Part shown: one piece after another, positions 1 through 7,746 of the stretch
Layout of the letters: the number at the start of each line of letters is the position of its first letter
Position numbering within the stretch: the stretch's first letter is position 1
Origin: Corynebacterium sp.
Lineage (GTDB): Bacteria > Actinomycetota > Actinomycetes > Mycobacteriales > Mycobacteriaceae
DNA length: 64,000 nt
NCBI RefSeq assembly: GCF_030532965.1
Contig: NZ_JAUNKC010000009.1
Span: 1 to 64,000 of the forward strand
Direction of reading: 5' to 3'
Notes under the pieces: generated by a model
The model's database searches: none
The model's input: only the letters and a program-made list of their open reading frames with translations
What the model was told of the DNA's origin: nothing
Made by a program: the position numbers and the translations under genes

Positions 1-1240
1 TCATACCGGCACCCATGCCAGTACCAGTGTTACTACGAGCACCACCACTGGTAGCGGAGTGCCCGTGCCGGAGCCCACCAGACGCAGGAATACTCCCACC
101 ACTGATACCGCCCCGACCACCAGACACACCGGGTGTCAGTCCACTAAATACCGGCGCATGTGCTGACACACCGGAACCACCCGGTCCTGCTCCTGTAGGA
201 AGCCCGGTGATCGGTGGCATACCCGGTGCCGGTGCTGCCGGTGCACCCACCCCACCAGTAGTTGGAAGAGTCGCAGTCGATGCGGCCTGTGTCCCCATCC
301 CCACAGGATGAAGCGTACTCGTCGCAGGTGAGGGCGGTGCGCCAGTAGAATCCGACCCGATTGCGGCACTACCACCACCAACACCAGCACTGTTATCAAT
401 CATCAAATTCCGAATCACTGGTACTGCTTGGGATAACGCACCGCTATACACCCCATGAAATGCTGTCAGATACAACTTCTCTGCTGCTTCTTTTTCCGCA
501 GGGTTCGCAATAGTCTGCAACGCAGACAACGCTTGAGATGCCTGAGTATGAAAATGCGGAGCAATCGTCGACAACACCCCCACCGACCGAGCCATCTCCG
601 TAGCATTCGCCGCGAAATACGACGCTTTCGCCGCAGTAGCCTTCATCCCCGCGGTAGCCCGCAACGCCGCAATCCCCTGATTCTGCGACGACAACTCGGA
701 CGCAATACCCTCCAGTTGTGTAGCGATACTCGTAGCCTGGGTGGCCATCGACTGCCAATCCGCCGCAGCCTGAGCAGCCTGACCCGACTGTGTTGCACCC
801 AACTGCGCGACTAACGTTTCCAACGACACCGACGGAACCGGAGCAGGCGGCAAAAACGGGAAATCCGCAAACGACGCCGCCGGTTTCGATGCGAACTCCG
901 CTACATCATGTTCAAACGTCCCACCCGAATCCGCGGTATCCAACCCCCGTGAAAGCGCGAGATCATGACCAGTAAACGCCATATGGTTCAACCGGAGATT
1001 CATCCCCAACCACTCAACCAAATCCCGGAAACTCGCCAACACATCACGAGCACTACCAGCCCCACCCTGAATCACCTGCGCATGATTCACACCCAACTCA
1101 CGCAAACCCGACAACGACGAAAACGCACCACTCAACGAAGAGCGTATTGAAAAACTCAGTGTGTCGTCTGCTTGAACAACTGCAGATTGAACTTCAGCGA
1201 AAGCTTTCTCAAAAGACGCTGAATTTATCAGCATGGACAT
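1..1240 (-). CDS. Secreted Gly/Ala-rich ESX/PPE-like protein, copy 1 (3' end beyond window)
   Basis: The frame is open from the ATG at 1240 to the window edge, so only the first 413 codons are present. It begins MSMLINSASF and from about residue 36 is nearly identical to the complete 558-aa paralogue at 35313-36989. The visible part is an Ala-rich helical N-terminal region (about 1-282) followed by a Gly/Ala/Pro/Ser-rich low-complexity region. The start follows AAAGG and lies 2 nt after the stop of the upstream lipoprotein gene, implying translational coupling. Compared with copy 2 the low-complexity region carries in-frame additions of 12 and 3 nt near positions 12-45. No Sec signal peptide is visible; the helical, Ala-rich start and the adjacent DUF3558-like lipoprotein suggest a type VII (ESX) substrate or cell-surface protein, which is inference. 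No WXG motif was found. Confidence 0.8.
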   Translation of the reverse strand, partial: MSMLINSASFEKAFAEVQSAVVQADDTLSFSIRSSLSGAFSSLSGLRELGVNHAQVIQGGAGSARDVLASFRDLVEWLGMNLRLNHMAFTGHDLALSRGLDTADSGGTFEHDVAEFASKPAASFADFPFLPPAPVPSVSLETLVAQLGATQSGQAAQAAADWQSMATQATSIATQLEGIASELSSQNQGIAALRATAGMKATAAKASYFAANATEMARSVGVLSTIAPHFHTQASQALSALQTIANPAEKEAAEKLYLTAFHGVYSGALSQAVPVIRNLMIDNSAGVGGGSAAIGSDSTGAPPSPATSTLHPVGMGTQAASTATLPTTGGVGAPAAPAPGMPPITGLPTGAGPGGSGVSAHAPVFSGLTPGVSGGRGGISGGSIPASGGLRHGHSATSGGARSNTGTGMGAGM

Positions 1241-1242
1241 AA

Positions 1243-1929
1243 CTAACCTTTCAGATTAAGGAACTCTTGAAATTTGTCCACTGCTTGCTGACACACGTTT
1301 AGTCGGGTTACCCCACCCATTAACCTGTTTCCGATTCCAGTTAGGCTTATTCGTCCTCGGTTGGTTGAAGTCGCAACTGTACAGTGCAATTCTTCATTGA
1401 AATTCGGGTAGCCCTGAAAGTACATTCCCACAGGGAGCTTAACCATTGGTTCCTGCAAGATTAATCCTTGCGATTCCAAATCACTGTAAGAAAGTGCGTC
1501 AGACCCGATTGTGAAAGAAACTTCACCTTGTTGAGGATCAATCCTTCGAAGCGAACACGCTGAAAAATCGTTTCTTGTGGTTGGCAATTCCTCTTTTAGA
1601 AAAAGGCCAATTTCAGCGTACTGTTCTGCCCCAATTTCAGTACATGGATTAAATATCACAAATCCAGAACTGTTTGAATCGAAATCTCCAGTACCAGCCT
1701 CAAGAACTTCACCGAGCGTTTTCGGTTGATCCGCCTGCGATGACGCTGGTTGTTGTTGGGACTGCGACTGGTTTTTAACAGCCACGTACTGAGCCAAAGG
1801 TGTAGAAAACCCACAGCCAGAAAGCAGAAAGACACAACACACCACAGTTGCTATTAAGACGCGGTGTGCTGAACGAGCTGTCATCTGATTAGGCATAGTC
1901 CTGGCACGCACTGACATTTTCTTGACCAT
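1243..1929 (-). CDS. DUF3558-like lipoprotein, copy 1
   Basis: A 228-aa protein with a basic N-terminus, hydrophobic stretch and lipobox LLSGC about 40 residues in, so it should be anchored to the outer face of the membrane. The mature part has the DUF3558-like pattern: FNPC near the start of the domain, a middle Cys, a CTVATSTNRG strand and a final Cys before an amphipathic helix (CQQAVDKFQEF). DUF3558 is the family of mycobacterial LprB/LprC lipoproteins. The start is uncertain: MVKKM (1929) or the Met at 1917; GAGGAA precedes both closely. It ends 2 nt before the Gly/Ala-rich protein gene. Signal peptide and linker (up to about residue 80) are almost identical to copy 2, while the domain beyond differs strongly. 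Confidence 0.8.
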   Translation of the reverse strand: MVKKMSVRARTMPNQMTARSAHRVLIATVVCCVFLLSGCGFSTPLAQYVAVKNQSQSQQQPASSQADQPKTLGEVLEAGTGDFDSNSSGFVIFNPCTEIGAEQYAEIGLFLKEELPTTRNDFSACSLRRIDPQQGEVSFTIGSDALSYSDLESQGLILQEPMVKLPVGMYFQGYPNFNEELHCTVATSTNRGRISLTGIGNRLMGGVTRLNVCQQAVDKFQEFLNLKG

Positions 1930-2073
1930 TTCCTCAAAACCGCCTTTCAACGCCACTGACAACCAGTGTAAAACCAAATAGACAACGTGCTCTATACAGT
2001 TAGACTCACTCACCACCCCAACCGGTTCCATAAAAAATACCGCCACCCCCAAACGGGTAACCCACCGCCACCC

Positions 2074-2335
2074 CATCAAGTCGGAGAATCCACCCGACAC
2101 TTCCTAAAACCCCAGGAAAGAACCAGGCGTTAAACACAATCCCCGACTTCCAGAAAACCGGCACAACAAACAACCCCAACCCACGTGCCACCCTGGCGGC
2201 GTCGACAAGCAGCCGTGTAATTCTTCAAGTCGGAGATTTACGCAAAACCTGGGGTCACAGCCAACCAAAACCGTTCAAATTTCGGAAATCCCCGATTTCC
2301 ACACCCGTCACCGCATCAAGTCGAAGAATCCACCC
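2074..2335. repeat. Short dispersed repeat CATCAAGTCGGAGAATCCACCC, three copies
   Basis: Copies lie at 2074-2095, 2225-2240 (shortened) and 2314-2335 (one mismatch), upstream of cassette 1. A fourth, CATCACGTCGGAGATTCCACCC, is at 37852-37873 upstream of cassette 2. The surrounding 2214-2437 contains no gene that I can support. Confidence 0.6.
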
Positions 2336-2437
2336 GCGCTTGGATTCGAAATCGACTGCTAAACGTAGAGGCTGATACACAAGAAGTAGGCAGGCGAGTT
2401 ACTACCACGCCTTGACGTTCGCGTTTGCTTTGTTGGG

Positions 2438-3022
2438 CTATGAACGAGGGCCTGTGGGTGATCCGATATTAGTTATCTTCAGAACTACGTCTTCGCTGTG
2501 ACCAGCGCCAGCGCCGTGGCTGACTGAGCGCGGGAATGTGCCGAAAGTTTCGACCTGGAACTCCGGATTCGCGGCAACCCATTCATGCAGCCTGCCGGGT
2601 AGCAGAAACTCCGATTCCGACCTCCTGTGGTGGGCTGCCATGTGGGATACGTCCACGTGATGCACCATGATCAGCGTACCCTGCGGGGCAAGGCAACCGA
2701 GTAGTTTTTCCCGCGTGGCGGCGTCGTCAAGCAATGGTGTATAAAACGCCGTCACCAGGTCGAAACGGCCTAAATCCGCAGCCTCAAATGAATCATTAAT
2801 CACTGTGATGCCGTCACCAATGCGTGCACACGCTATCGGCGACGGTTCCACCGCAGTGACGTTAAAGCCTTGTTGGTGAAGCCACCGGGCGTCCGCCCCC
2901 TCGCCAGCGCCGATATCCAGTGCGGTGCCAGGGCTAAGGTGTGCGGCTTCACGAAGTAACGCCGCGTTGGGGTTTCCGCTCCACCGCTGTGTGGAACCAT
3001 CGTCATACATGTCGGTTGTCAT
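2438..3022 (-). CDS. Class I SAM-dependent methyltransferase
   Basis: A 194-aa protein with the Rossmann-type motif I (ALDIGAGEGADARWL), motif post-I acidic residue (VTAVEPSP) and a motif IV-like FDLVTAFYTP. It should bind S-adenosylmethionine; the substrate is not evident. The small size and layout resemble tellurite-resistance/TehB-like and general small-molecule methyltransferases, but nothing specific supports tellurite. ATG at 3022 is chosen because TATAGT lies 7 nt upstream (leaderless); a GTG at 3031 is in frame. It is separated from the next gene by a strong terminator. Confidence 0.85.
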   Translation of the reverse strand: MTTDMYDDGSTQRWSGNPNAALLREAAHLSPGTALDIGAGEGADARWLHQQGFNVTAVEPSPIACARIGDGITVINDSFEAADLGRFDLVTAFYTPLLDDAATREKLLGCLAPQGTLIMVHHVDVSHMAAHHRRSESEFLLPGRLHEWVAANPEFQVETFGTFPRSVSHGAGAGHSEDVVLKITNIGSPTGPRS

Positions 3023-3029
3023 AACTGAC

Positions 3030-3035
3030 ACTATA
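3030..3035 (-). promoter_or_regulatory. -10 hexamer TATAGT for a leaderless methyltransferase transcript
   Basis: Seven bases separate TATAGT from the ATG at 3022, which would place the transcription start at or next to the start codon. No ribosome binding site is present. Confidence 0.55.
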
Positions 3036-3202
3036 GATCGCGTACCGGGTTAGTTATTACGCAGTCCCAAGTGCTGCCGAACTCAGGAAATAGTATTCGT
3101 ATTAACCACATCGGACAGAAGTGGCGATTGATTTCTCCGCATCGAAAGACACAACGCCCAAAGTGGCTACGAGTCTCAGTTTTAGCAGTGGGTAAAAACA
3201 AA

Positions 3203-3243
3203 CGACTATCGCTTAAGAAGCTTTATGTCTTAAGCAATAGTCG
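3203..3243 (-). terminator. Rho-independent terminator of the odx-like gene
   Basis: Arms of 15 bases (CGACTATTGCTTAAG on the minus strand, one wobble) at 3203-3217 and 3229-3243 with an 11-nt loop, followed on the minus strand by TTTGTTTTTA. It lies 33 bp after the stop at 3276. Confidence 0.85.
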
Positions 3244-3275
3244 CGTGTGGATGATACTGGACTGGTTGTGCCGTA

Positions 3276-4073
3276 TTAGGCGCGTTCAACCGGGTTGCCG
3301 AGCTTACCAATGCCCGGAATTTCAATCTCAATGAAGTCACCAGGGAACATCGCCTCGGTGCCTGCTGGCGAACCAGTGCAAATAACATCGCCCGGCAGAA
3401 GCGTCATGGATGCAGTGATAAATTCGATGATCTCCCCTAAGTTCATGATCATCTGGTTGGAATTGGAATCCTGCTTCGTGGCGGTCACACCGTCGTGCGT
3501 TAGATGCGCCTTGATAGGCAAATTGGACGTATCAATGGAATCGATGTCCGTTTCAATCCACGGCCCAAGGGGCGCGAAAGTATCAATGCCTTTGGCCCGA
3601 GCCCACTGGCCGTCGGCGAACTGCAGGTCGCGGGAGGAGACGTCGTTGATGATGGTGAATCCCAAAACCACCGATTTCCAGTCCTTAGCCTGGACGTTCT
3701 TACACGGTTTGCCAATAACCAACGCCAATTCGCCCTCAAATTCCACCTTGGTGGCGAAATCAGGAATCTTAATAGCAGCACCGGGGCCGATCACCGCTGT
3801 TGGTGGTTTAAGGAACAAGGTTGGTGGTAGGTGTTCCGCGGACTTCTGGAACACTTCCGCCACGTGATCGGCGTAGTTTCGGCCGATAGCCACAATCTTG
3901 CTAGGAAGCATCGGTGCCAAGAGCCGAACATCGGCAAGGTTGTATTCTTGTCCGGTGTGCTTCGGGGTTGTAAACGGGGTTCCGTCGATCACACGGCATT
4001 TTTCTTCGCCTTCGGCGCCGTCGATCGTACAGAAGAACATTCCATCGGGAGTAGCTATTCGTCCAAAACGCAT
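3276..4073 (-). CDS. odx: FAH-family hydrolase/decarboxylase, probable oxaloacetate decarboxylase
   Basis: A 265-aa fumarylacetoacetate-hydrolase-family protein: AIGRNYADHVAEV, the metal-binding EFEGELALVIGKP region, and NDVSSRDLQ...WARAKGIDTFAPLGPWI of the active-site lid. Known biology: C. glutamicum Cg1458 (Odx), next to genes for a DnaQ-like exonuclease and a cNMP/CBS protein, is a soluble Mn-dependent oxaloacetate decarboxylase; this gene has the same family and neighbours. The alternative, generic 2-hydroxyhepta-2,4-diene-1,7-dioate isomerase, is the usual automatic name. ATG 4073 is chosen because TAATAT lies 7 nt upstream; an in-frame ATG at 4082 overlaps that hexamer. Confidence 0.85.
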   Translation of the reverse strand: MRFGRIATPDGMFFCTIDGAEGEEKCRVIDGTPFTTPKHTGQEYNLADVRLLAPMLPSKIVAIGRNYADHVAEVFQKSAEHLPPTLFLKPPTAVIGPGAAIKIPDFATKVEFEGELALVIGKPCKNVQAKDWKSVVLGFTIINDVSSRDLQFADGQWARAKGIDTFAPLGPWIETDIDSIDTSNLPIKAHLTHDGVTATKQDSNSNQMIMNLGEIIEFITASMTLLPGDVICTGSPAGTEAMFPGDFIEIEIPGIGKLGNPVERA

Positions 4074-4080
4074 AACGTGC

Positions 4081-4086
4081 ATATTA
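4081..4086 (-). promoter_or_regulatory. -10 hexamer TAATAT, leaderless start of odx-like gene
   Basis: TAATAT is followed by GCACGTT and then ATG at 4073, the spacing expected for a leaderless actinobacterial mRNA. Confidence 0.5.
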
Positions 4087-4167
4087 CTATGTCGACTGCA
4101 CATTATTGGGCGATTACCCCCTTTGGCGGAATTTTCTGTGACGACGCCGGAACTCAAACCGCCGCGG

Positions 4168-4812
4168 CTAATACTGCAACGATTTCAACGTGGAAACATT
4201 GAGGGTAGCTATCTGTGCCAAATACAGCTCGGCGCAGGCCAAGGCGTCGGTAAGCGCGTTGTGGTTGCGGTAATTCGGCAGGTTGTATCTGCTGCGCACC
4301 CGAGCCAGCCGTAGATCTTCACCCCGGGGGTAGGTCCCCATTCGTTCCATGTGGCGTCGTTCTATAGCGAATGTATCCACAAGTAGGACGTCAAAGGGCG
4401 CACCGAAGTGCCGTTTGCAAGCTGCATCCAAAAAGCTCGACTCCAACGCCGAATAGTGATTAAGCATCGCCCGTCCCCGTAACGCCACCAACAACTGTTC
4501 GATGGCCTCGGCCTCCGTAACTCCCTGAGCCACCATATCGTCCGTGAGGTGGTGGATAACGGCGCTGTCGCCTACTTCGGCCCCGGATACCAGCACATAG
4601 CCCGCGCCGCCGAGGTCGATTCGGCGCCCGGTGACTGGAACCCAACCAATCGAAAGGATTTTGTGTTCTTCTGCCTTTAACCCAGTTGTTTCCATGTCGA
4701 CAGCCAAAAGAGGTGCGTCGTCAATCTGGGTTGCGGCTGGTACTGCGGCGGCGGAATAGAATTCCTTGAGAGCACCGGTCGCTTTGTTCTTCTTATTAAA
4801 CAGTCCAAACAC
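4168..4812 (-). CDS. DnaQ-like 3'-5' exonuclease (DEDDh)
   Basis: A 214-aa protein with the three exonuclease motifs: Exo I LAVDMETTGL (D and E metal ligands), Exo II region around LNHYSALESSFLDAA, and Exo III HNALTDALACAEL with the DEDDh histidine. It should remove 3' nucleotides from DNA or RNA. It is not the full replicative epsilon subunit and is the counterpart of C. glutamicum DnaQ2. The GTG start overlaps the stop of the upstream cNMP/CBS/DUF294 gene (TAGTG), so both are made from one transcript, a pairing also known from other bacteria where CBS-DUF294 proteins neighbour DnaQ-like exonucleases. Confidence 0.88.
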   Translation of the reverse strand: MFGLFNKKNKATGALKEFYSAAAVPAATQIDDAPLLAVDMETTGLKAEEHKILSIGWVPVTGRRIDLGGAGYVLVSGAEVGDSAVIHHLTDDMVAQGVTEAEAIEQLLVALRGRAMLNHYSALESSFLDAACKRHFGAPFDVLLVDTFAIERRHMERMGTYPRGEDLRLARVRSRYNLPNYRNHNALTDALACAELYLAQIATLNVSTLKSLQY

Positions 4813-6668
4813 TAGATGTTCCTCACCGGGTACTTCGTTGCCAGCGCTGTTTGCATGGATTTAATAATTTGGAACGCATCCCGCAGATGCTCACGATCCA
4901 TCTTGCCTAAAGCATTGGGGTCAATGTGATAGGTCGGCGCTTCGCCCCGACGCACCTGTTCGGCTTGCTGATGCAGCGCGATGAGGTTGAGGAAGTCGAA
5001 GGCATCCACCAGATCCTGGGCGCCTTTGACCGAGACTGCACCCTGCCCCGCTGATTGCGTCAACCGCTGCCGGGTGCCAACAGCTGAGACACCTGAAGAC
5101 AGCGCAAATAGCCGAGCCATCTGTACGATCGCCGCCGTGCCGCCCTTTTTCACGTCCAGGGTGTTGGCGTATTCACCGCCGCGTTCGACCACGAATCCCC
5201 GGAAGAATCCCAGTGGTGGTTCCCGGCGCGCCGCCAGGGTGGCTAGGTGGGCGTGCATGCGGCTTGCGGGTTGTGCCATTTCGGTGGCCGCTCGGTGTAC
5301 TTCGTCGGCGAGTTCTTGGTCGCCGTATATGCAGCGGAAGTCGAAGAAGGTTTGGGCGTGCAGGAGGTTATCGGGTTCCGGTGCGGTGATCCATTCGCGG
5401 AAGGTGTCTATCCATTGGTGTTGGGTCATGCGCCATTTCGGGGTCATGGCCATCATGTCGCCGGGGCATAGTATTTGTCCGGCTTCGTCGAGGCCGCGGC
5501 AGACGAATTCGCTGAGTTCGGCGAAGTAGTTTCCGTGTTGGGCTTCGTCGTAGTCGTTGGAGAGGACGAGGCAGTTGTCTTGGTCTGAGGCAAGCCCCAT
5601 GCCGCGGCGGCCTTGGGAGCCGACGACTACGAAGGAGTATGGGATGGGTGCTGGGCCGAATTTTTCTTCGCCGAGGGTGAGCAGGCGTCGTGCTAATGAG
5701 TCGGCTGCGACGGTGAGCAGACCGGATACTTCTTCGGGGCTTGCGCCGCGTTCGATGAACCTGACTGCGACGTCGTCGGCGGATTTGAAGACTTCCCGAA
5801 GTTCTGCCGGGTCGGATTTGCGGGCGAGGTCTGCGGTGACGTAGATGGGGTCGTTGCGTAGGAGCCTCATGATGTCGGGTGAGGAGACAATGCCGGTGAG
5901 TTTGCCGTCGTCGACCACGGGCAGGTGGTGGATGCCGAGTTCGCTCATGATGATCATGGCTTCGAAGGCTTGGGATTCGCTGGTGGCGGTGCGGGGGTGG
6001 CTGGTCATGATGTCGCTGACCGGTAGGGTTACGTCGAGGTTAACGGCGACGACTTTTTTGCGCAGGTCGCGGTCGGTGACGATGCCGTGGAGTTCACCGT
6101 CTTCGACGATGAGGAGGGATGATACGTTTTTTTCTTGCATCATCTGGGCGGCTTCTTGGATGGTGGCACCGGAGGGAACGGTGGCTGGGGTGGTGATCAT
6201 GAAGCTGCCGAGTTGGGTGCGCAGGATGTCGTTGTTGGTGTCGCTGCGGAGGCTGTCGGCGGCGGCGTTCATGCGTTTGGATTGGGAGGAGAAGAAGCGG
6301 GCGAAGTCTTCGAATTGGTCGGCGACTGGGACGAATGCCTCGCGGGGCAGGGTGAGTAGCAGGCTGTCTTCTACTGCGACCATTTGGTAGCGGGAGGTAC
6401 CATCACCCATGAGGGTGGAGTATCCGAAGGAGCGGCCGGATTCGCGGCGGTCGAGGAGGGTTCCTTCGGAGTCTAAAACGTCGACTGCGCCGGAGCGAAT
6501 GATGTAGCAGTTATCGTTTTCTGCGCCCAGTTCGATGACTGTGTCGCCGCGTCGCACGTACACCATTCCCATGTGCTTGGTTATGTCGGCGATTGTGTCG
6601 CGCGGTAATGAGGCAAATGGTGCTGCGGCGCTTAGGAATTCCCGTACTTCTTCAAGTTCAACCGTCAT
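4812..6668 (-). CDS. Signal-transduction protein: cNMP-binding, CBS pair, DUF294 nucleotidyltransferase-like
   Basis: A 618-aa cytosolic protein. Residues about 10-130 form a cyclic-nucleotide-binding fold (RRGDTVIELGAENDNCYIIRSG). Residues about 155-275 are two CBS repeats (GIVTDRDLRK, GIVSSPDIMR) that usually bind adenine nucleotides. Then a DUF294/GlnD-like nucleotidyltransferase domain with VVGSQGRRGMGLASDQDN, where G-S and D-x-D are the family's catalytic positions, and a DUF294_C helical end. The likely job is sensing nucleotides and modifying or regulating a target, possibly the co-encoded exonuclease; the target is unknown. Its 3' end overlaps the exonuclease gene. Confidence 0.88.
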   Translation of the reverse strand: MTVELEEVREFLSAAAPFASLPRDTIADITKHMGMVYVRRGDTVIELGAENDNCYIIRSGAVDVLDSEGTLLDRRESGRSFGYSTLMGDGTSRYQMVAVEDSLLLTLPREAFVPVADQFEDFARFFSSQSKRMNAAADSLRSDTNNDILRTQLGSFMITTPATVPSGATIQEAAQMMQEKNVSSLLIVEDGELHGIVTDRDLRKKVVAVNLDVTLPVSDIMTSHPRTATSESQAFEAMIIMSELGIHHLPVVDDGKLTGIVSSPDIMRLLRNDPIYVTADLARKSDPAELREVFKSADDVAVRFIERGASPEEVSGLLTVAADSLARRLLTLGEEKFGPAPIPYSFVVVGSQGRRGMGLASDQDNCLVLSNDYDEAQHGNYFAELSEFVCRGLDEAGQILCPGDMMAMTPKWRMTQHQWIDTFREWITAPEPDNLLHAQTFFDFRCIYGDQELADEVHRAATEMAQPASRMHAHLATLAARREPPLGFFRGFVVERGGEYANTLDVKKGGTAAIVQMARLFALSSGVSAVGTRQRLTQSAGQGAVSVKGAQDLVDAFDFLNLIALHQQAEQVRRGEAPTYHIDPNALGKMDREHLRDAFQIIKSMQTALATKYPVRNI

Positions 6669-6987
6669 GCCACCATCGTAGACGTGACTTGAATGACAAT
6701 TCAGCAGAATCTATAAGTTATTTCACACCGCTAACTATTTTTCGCAGTTGTTTATAGTCTTTTCGCTGTGCTGTGGTGCCGGTGGCGGCGATTTTTGTAC
6801 GGTGTTTGCTTTTCGACGTTTCCCGGTGGGCGGGGTACACACAAGTCGTGAAACCGCGGTGTTACCGACGATAGGTAGGTTCGCGGCTGCCTCGATCGGG
6901 GTGTTGTAAAGCATAACCATAACTGGAAACCTCATCGCATGGTTTTGTTTTCTCATTCCCCGATCAGCCGAGGTCTTAAGCCTTAAG
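6669..6987. other. Intergenic region between divergent genes
   Basis: No gene with credible composition is seen. It contains one GCTTTTCGACG element (6808-6818). A minus-strand reading frame at 6735-6956 has no family features or start signals and is not called. Confidence 0.6.
6808..6818 (+). repeat. GCTTTTCGACG element (intergenic)
   Basis: Exact copy of the 11-mer that recurs 16 times in this window; here followed by TT rather than CCGCC. Confidence 0.8.
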
Positions 6988-7710
6988 ATGAGTACGTTGT
7001 TGTCCGATTTTTTTAAAAAGAAGGTAGCTGTGACGCAGAAAAATCCGTATCACATGACGCAGGCGGAGTGCGAGAAGAAATTAGCGGAGGATGAGACGTG
7101 GGCACCGGGGTGGGAGGCCATCAACCGGGCGTTCGAAGCGTTATATCCGGGCCAAGAACCAGACCATTACGCACCGATCATTCCGGCGATGTTTGGTGGC
7201 GACAGCTACTTAGACGGCAAGTCCATCTACACCTCCCCCAATGGATATAAACATTTTGTCACCTATGGGTTTACGTACTTGTATGCCGACCCGGAGCATT
7301 TAAGTGATGAGGAAAATGGGTTTGGTTTTGAACTCACTTTCAAGCTGGCGGATGTCGAGGACGATGGGGTGTGGGTGGTAGACCTGTTGGAAAATCTCGC
7401 CAGTTATGTCTTTGACAGCGGTCGAGTTTTTGAACCGTATCAGTTTATTAAGGGCTCCGGTGAGTCGATCCATATCGGCACGGAATCGGATATCACGGCT
7501 GCTATCACGGTTCCGGATACCGAGGCACAACCGCAATGGTCGGCACTGGGCCGCACTGAGTTTGTTCAGTTGTTCGGCATTACAGAGAAGGAAGTCGAGT
7601 GGTTAATGGAGAAAAATTCCCAGGATTCGGTACGGGAATTGGCGGAGCGTATCAAGAAGGAAAATCCGCATTTCGTCACCGATATGTCCCGAACAAAGTC
7701 CTACGTATAA
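6988..7710 (+). CDS. Suppressor-of-fused (SUFU) domain protein
   Basis: A 240-aa soluble protein. The region HYAPIIPAMFGG followed by ...KHFVTYGFTYLY and an ELTFKL strand matches bacterial SUFU-domain proteins. Function in bacteria is unproven; SUFU-fold proteins are found among immunity proteins of polymorphic toxin systems, but no toxin gene is adjacent. The C-terminal part has charged helices (EKEVEWLMEKN, VRELAERIKKEN). It is a single-gene unit divergent from the cNMP/CBS gene and upstream of the photolyase gene. Confidence 0.8.
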   Translation: MSTLLSDFFKKKVAVTQKNPYHMTQAECEKKLAEDETWAPGWEAINRAFEALYPGQEPDHYAPIIPAMFGGDSYLDGKSIYTSPNGYKHFVTYGFTYLYADPEHLSDEENGFGFELTFKLADVEDDGVWVVDLLENLASYVFDSGRVFEPYQFIKGSGESIHIGTESDITAAITVPDTEAQPQWSALGRTEFVQLFGITEKEVEWLMEKNSQDSVRELAERIKKENPHFVTDMSRTKSYV

Positions 7711-7733
7711 CTCGCTGCCATAAGTTAGCTCGG

Positions 7734-7739
7734 TACAGT
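7734..7739 (+). promoter_or_regulatory. -10 hexamer TACAGT upstream of phr
   Basis: TACAGT, seven bases, then the ATG at 7747; supports a leaderless phr transcript and decides the start chosen here. Confidence 0.45.
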
Positions 7740-7746
7740 AGGTGGC

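Larger units (their letters stand above)
1..2213. repeat. Long direct repeat, copy 1 of the lipoprotein/Gly-Ala-rich cassette
   Basis: This block matches 35765-37984 in the same orientation. Identity is mosaic: near-identical at 1-1130, diverged at about 1130-1230, identical at about 1230-1288 (gene junction), diverged at about 1290-1690, near-identical at about 1690-2040, then patchy to GGCGGCGTCGACAAGC ending at 2210. The left end is cut by the window. Confidence 0.9.

Noticed and set aside
1..1130. Long plus-strand frames opposite the Gly/Ala-rich gene (also at 35452-36060)
   Set aside because: They are Pro/Arg-rich antisense readings of the GC-rich coding repeat, present only because the real gene lacks antisense stops.
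6735..6956. 73-codon minus-strand frame
   Set aside because: No family likeness, no ribosome site or -10, and it crosses an intergenic repeat element.
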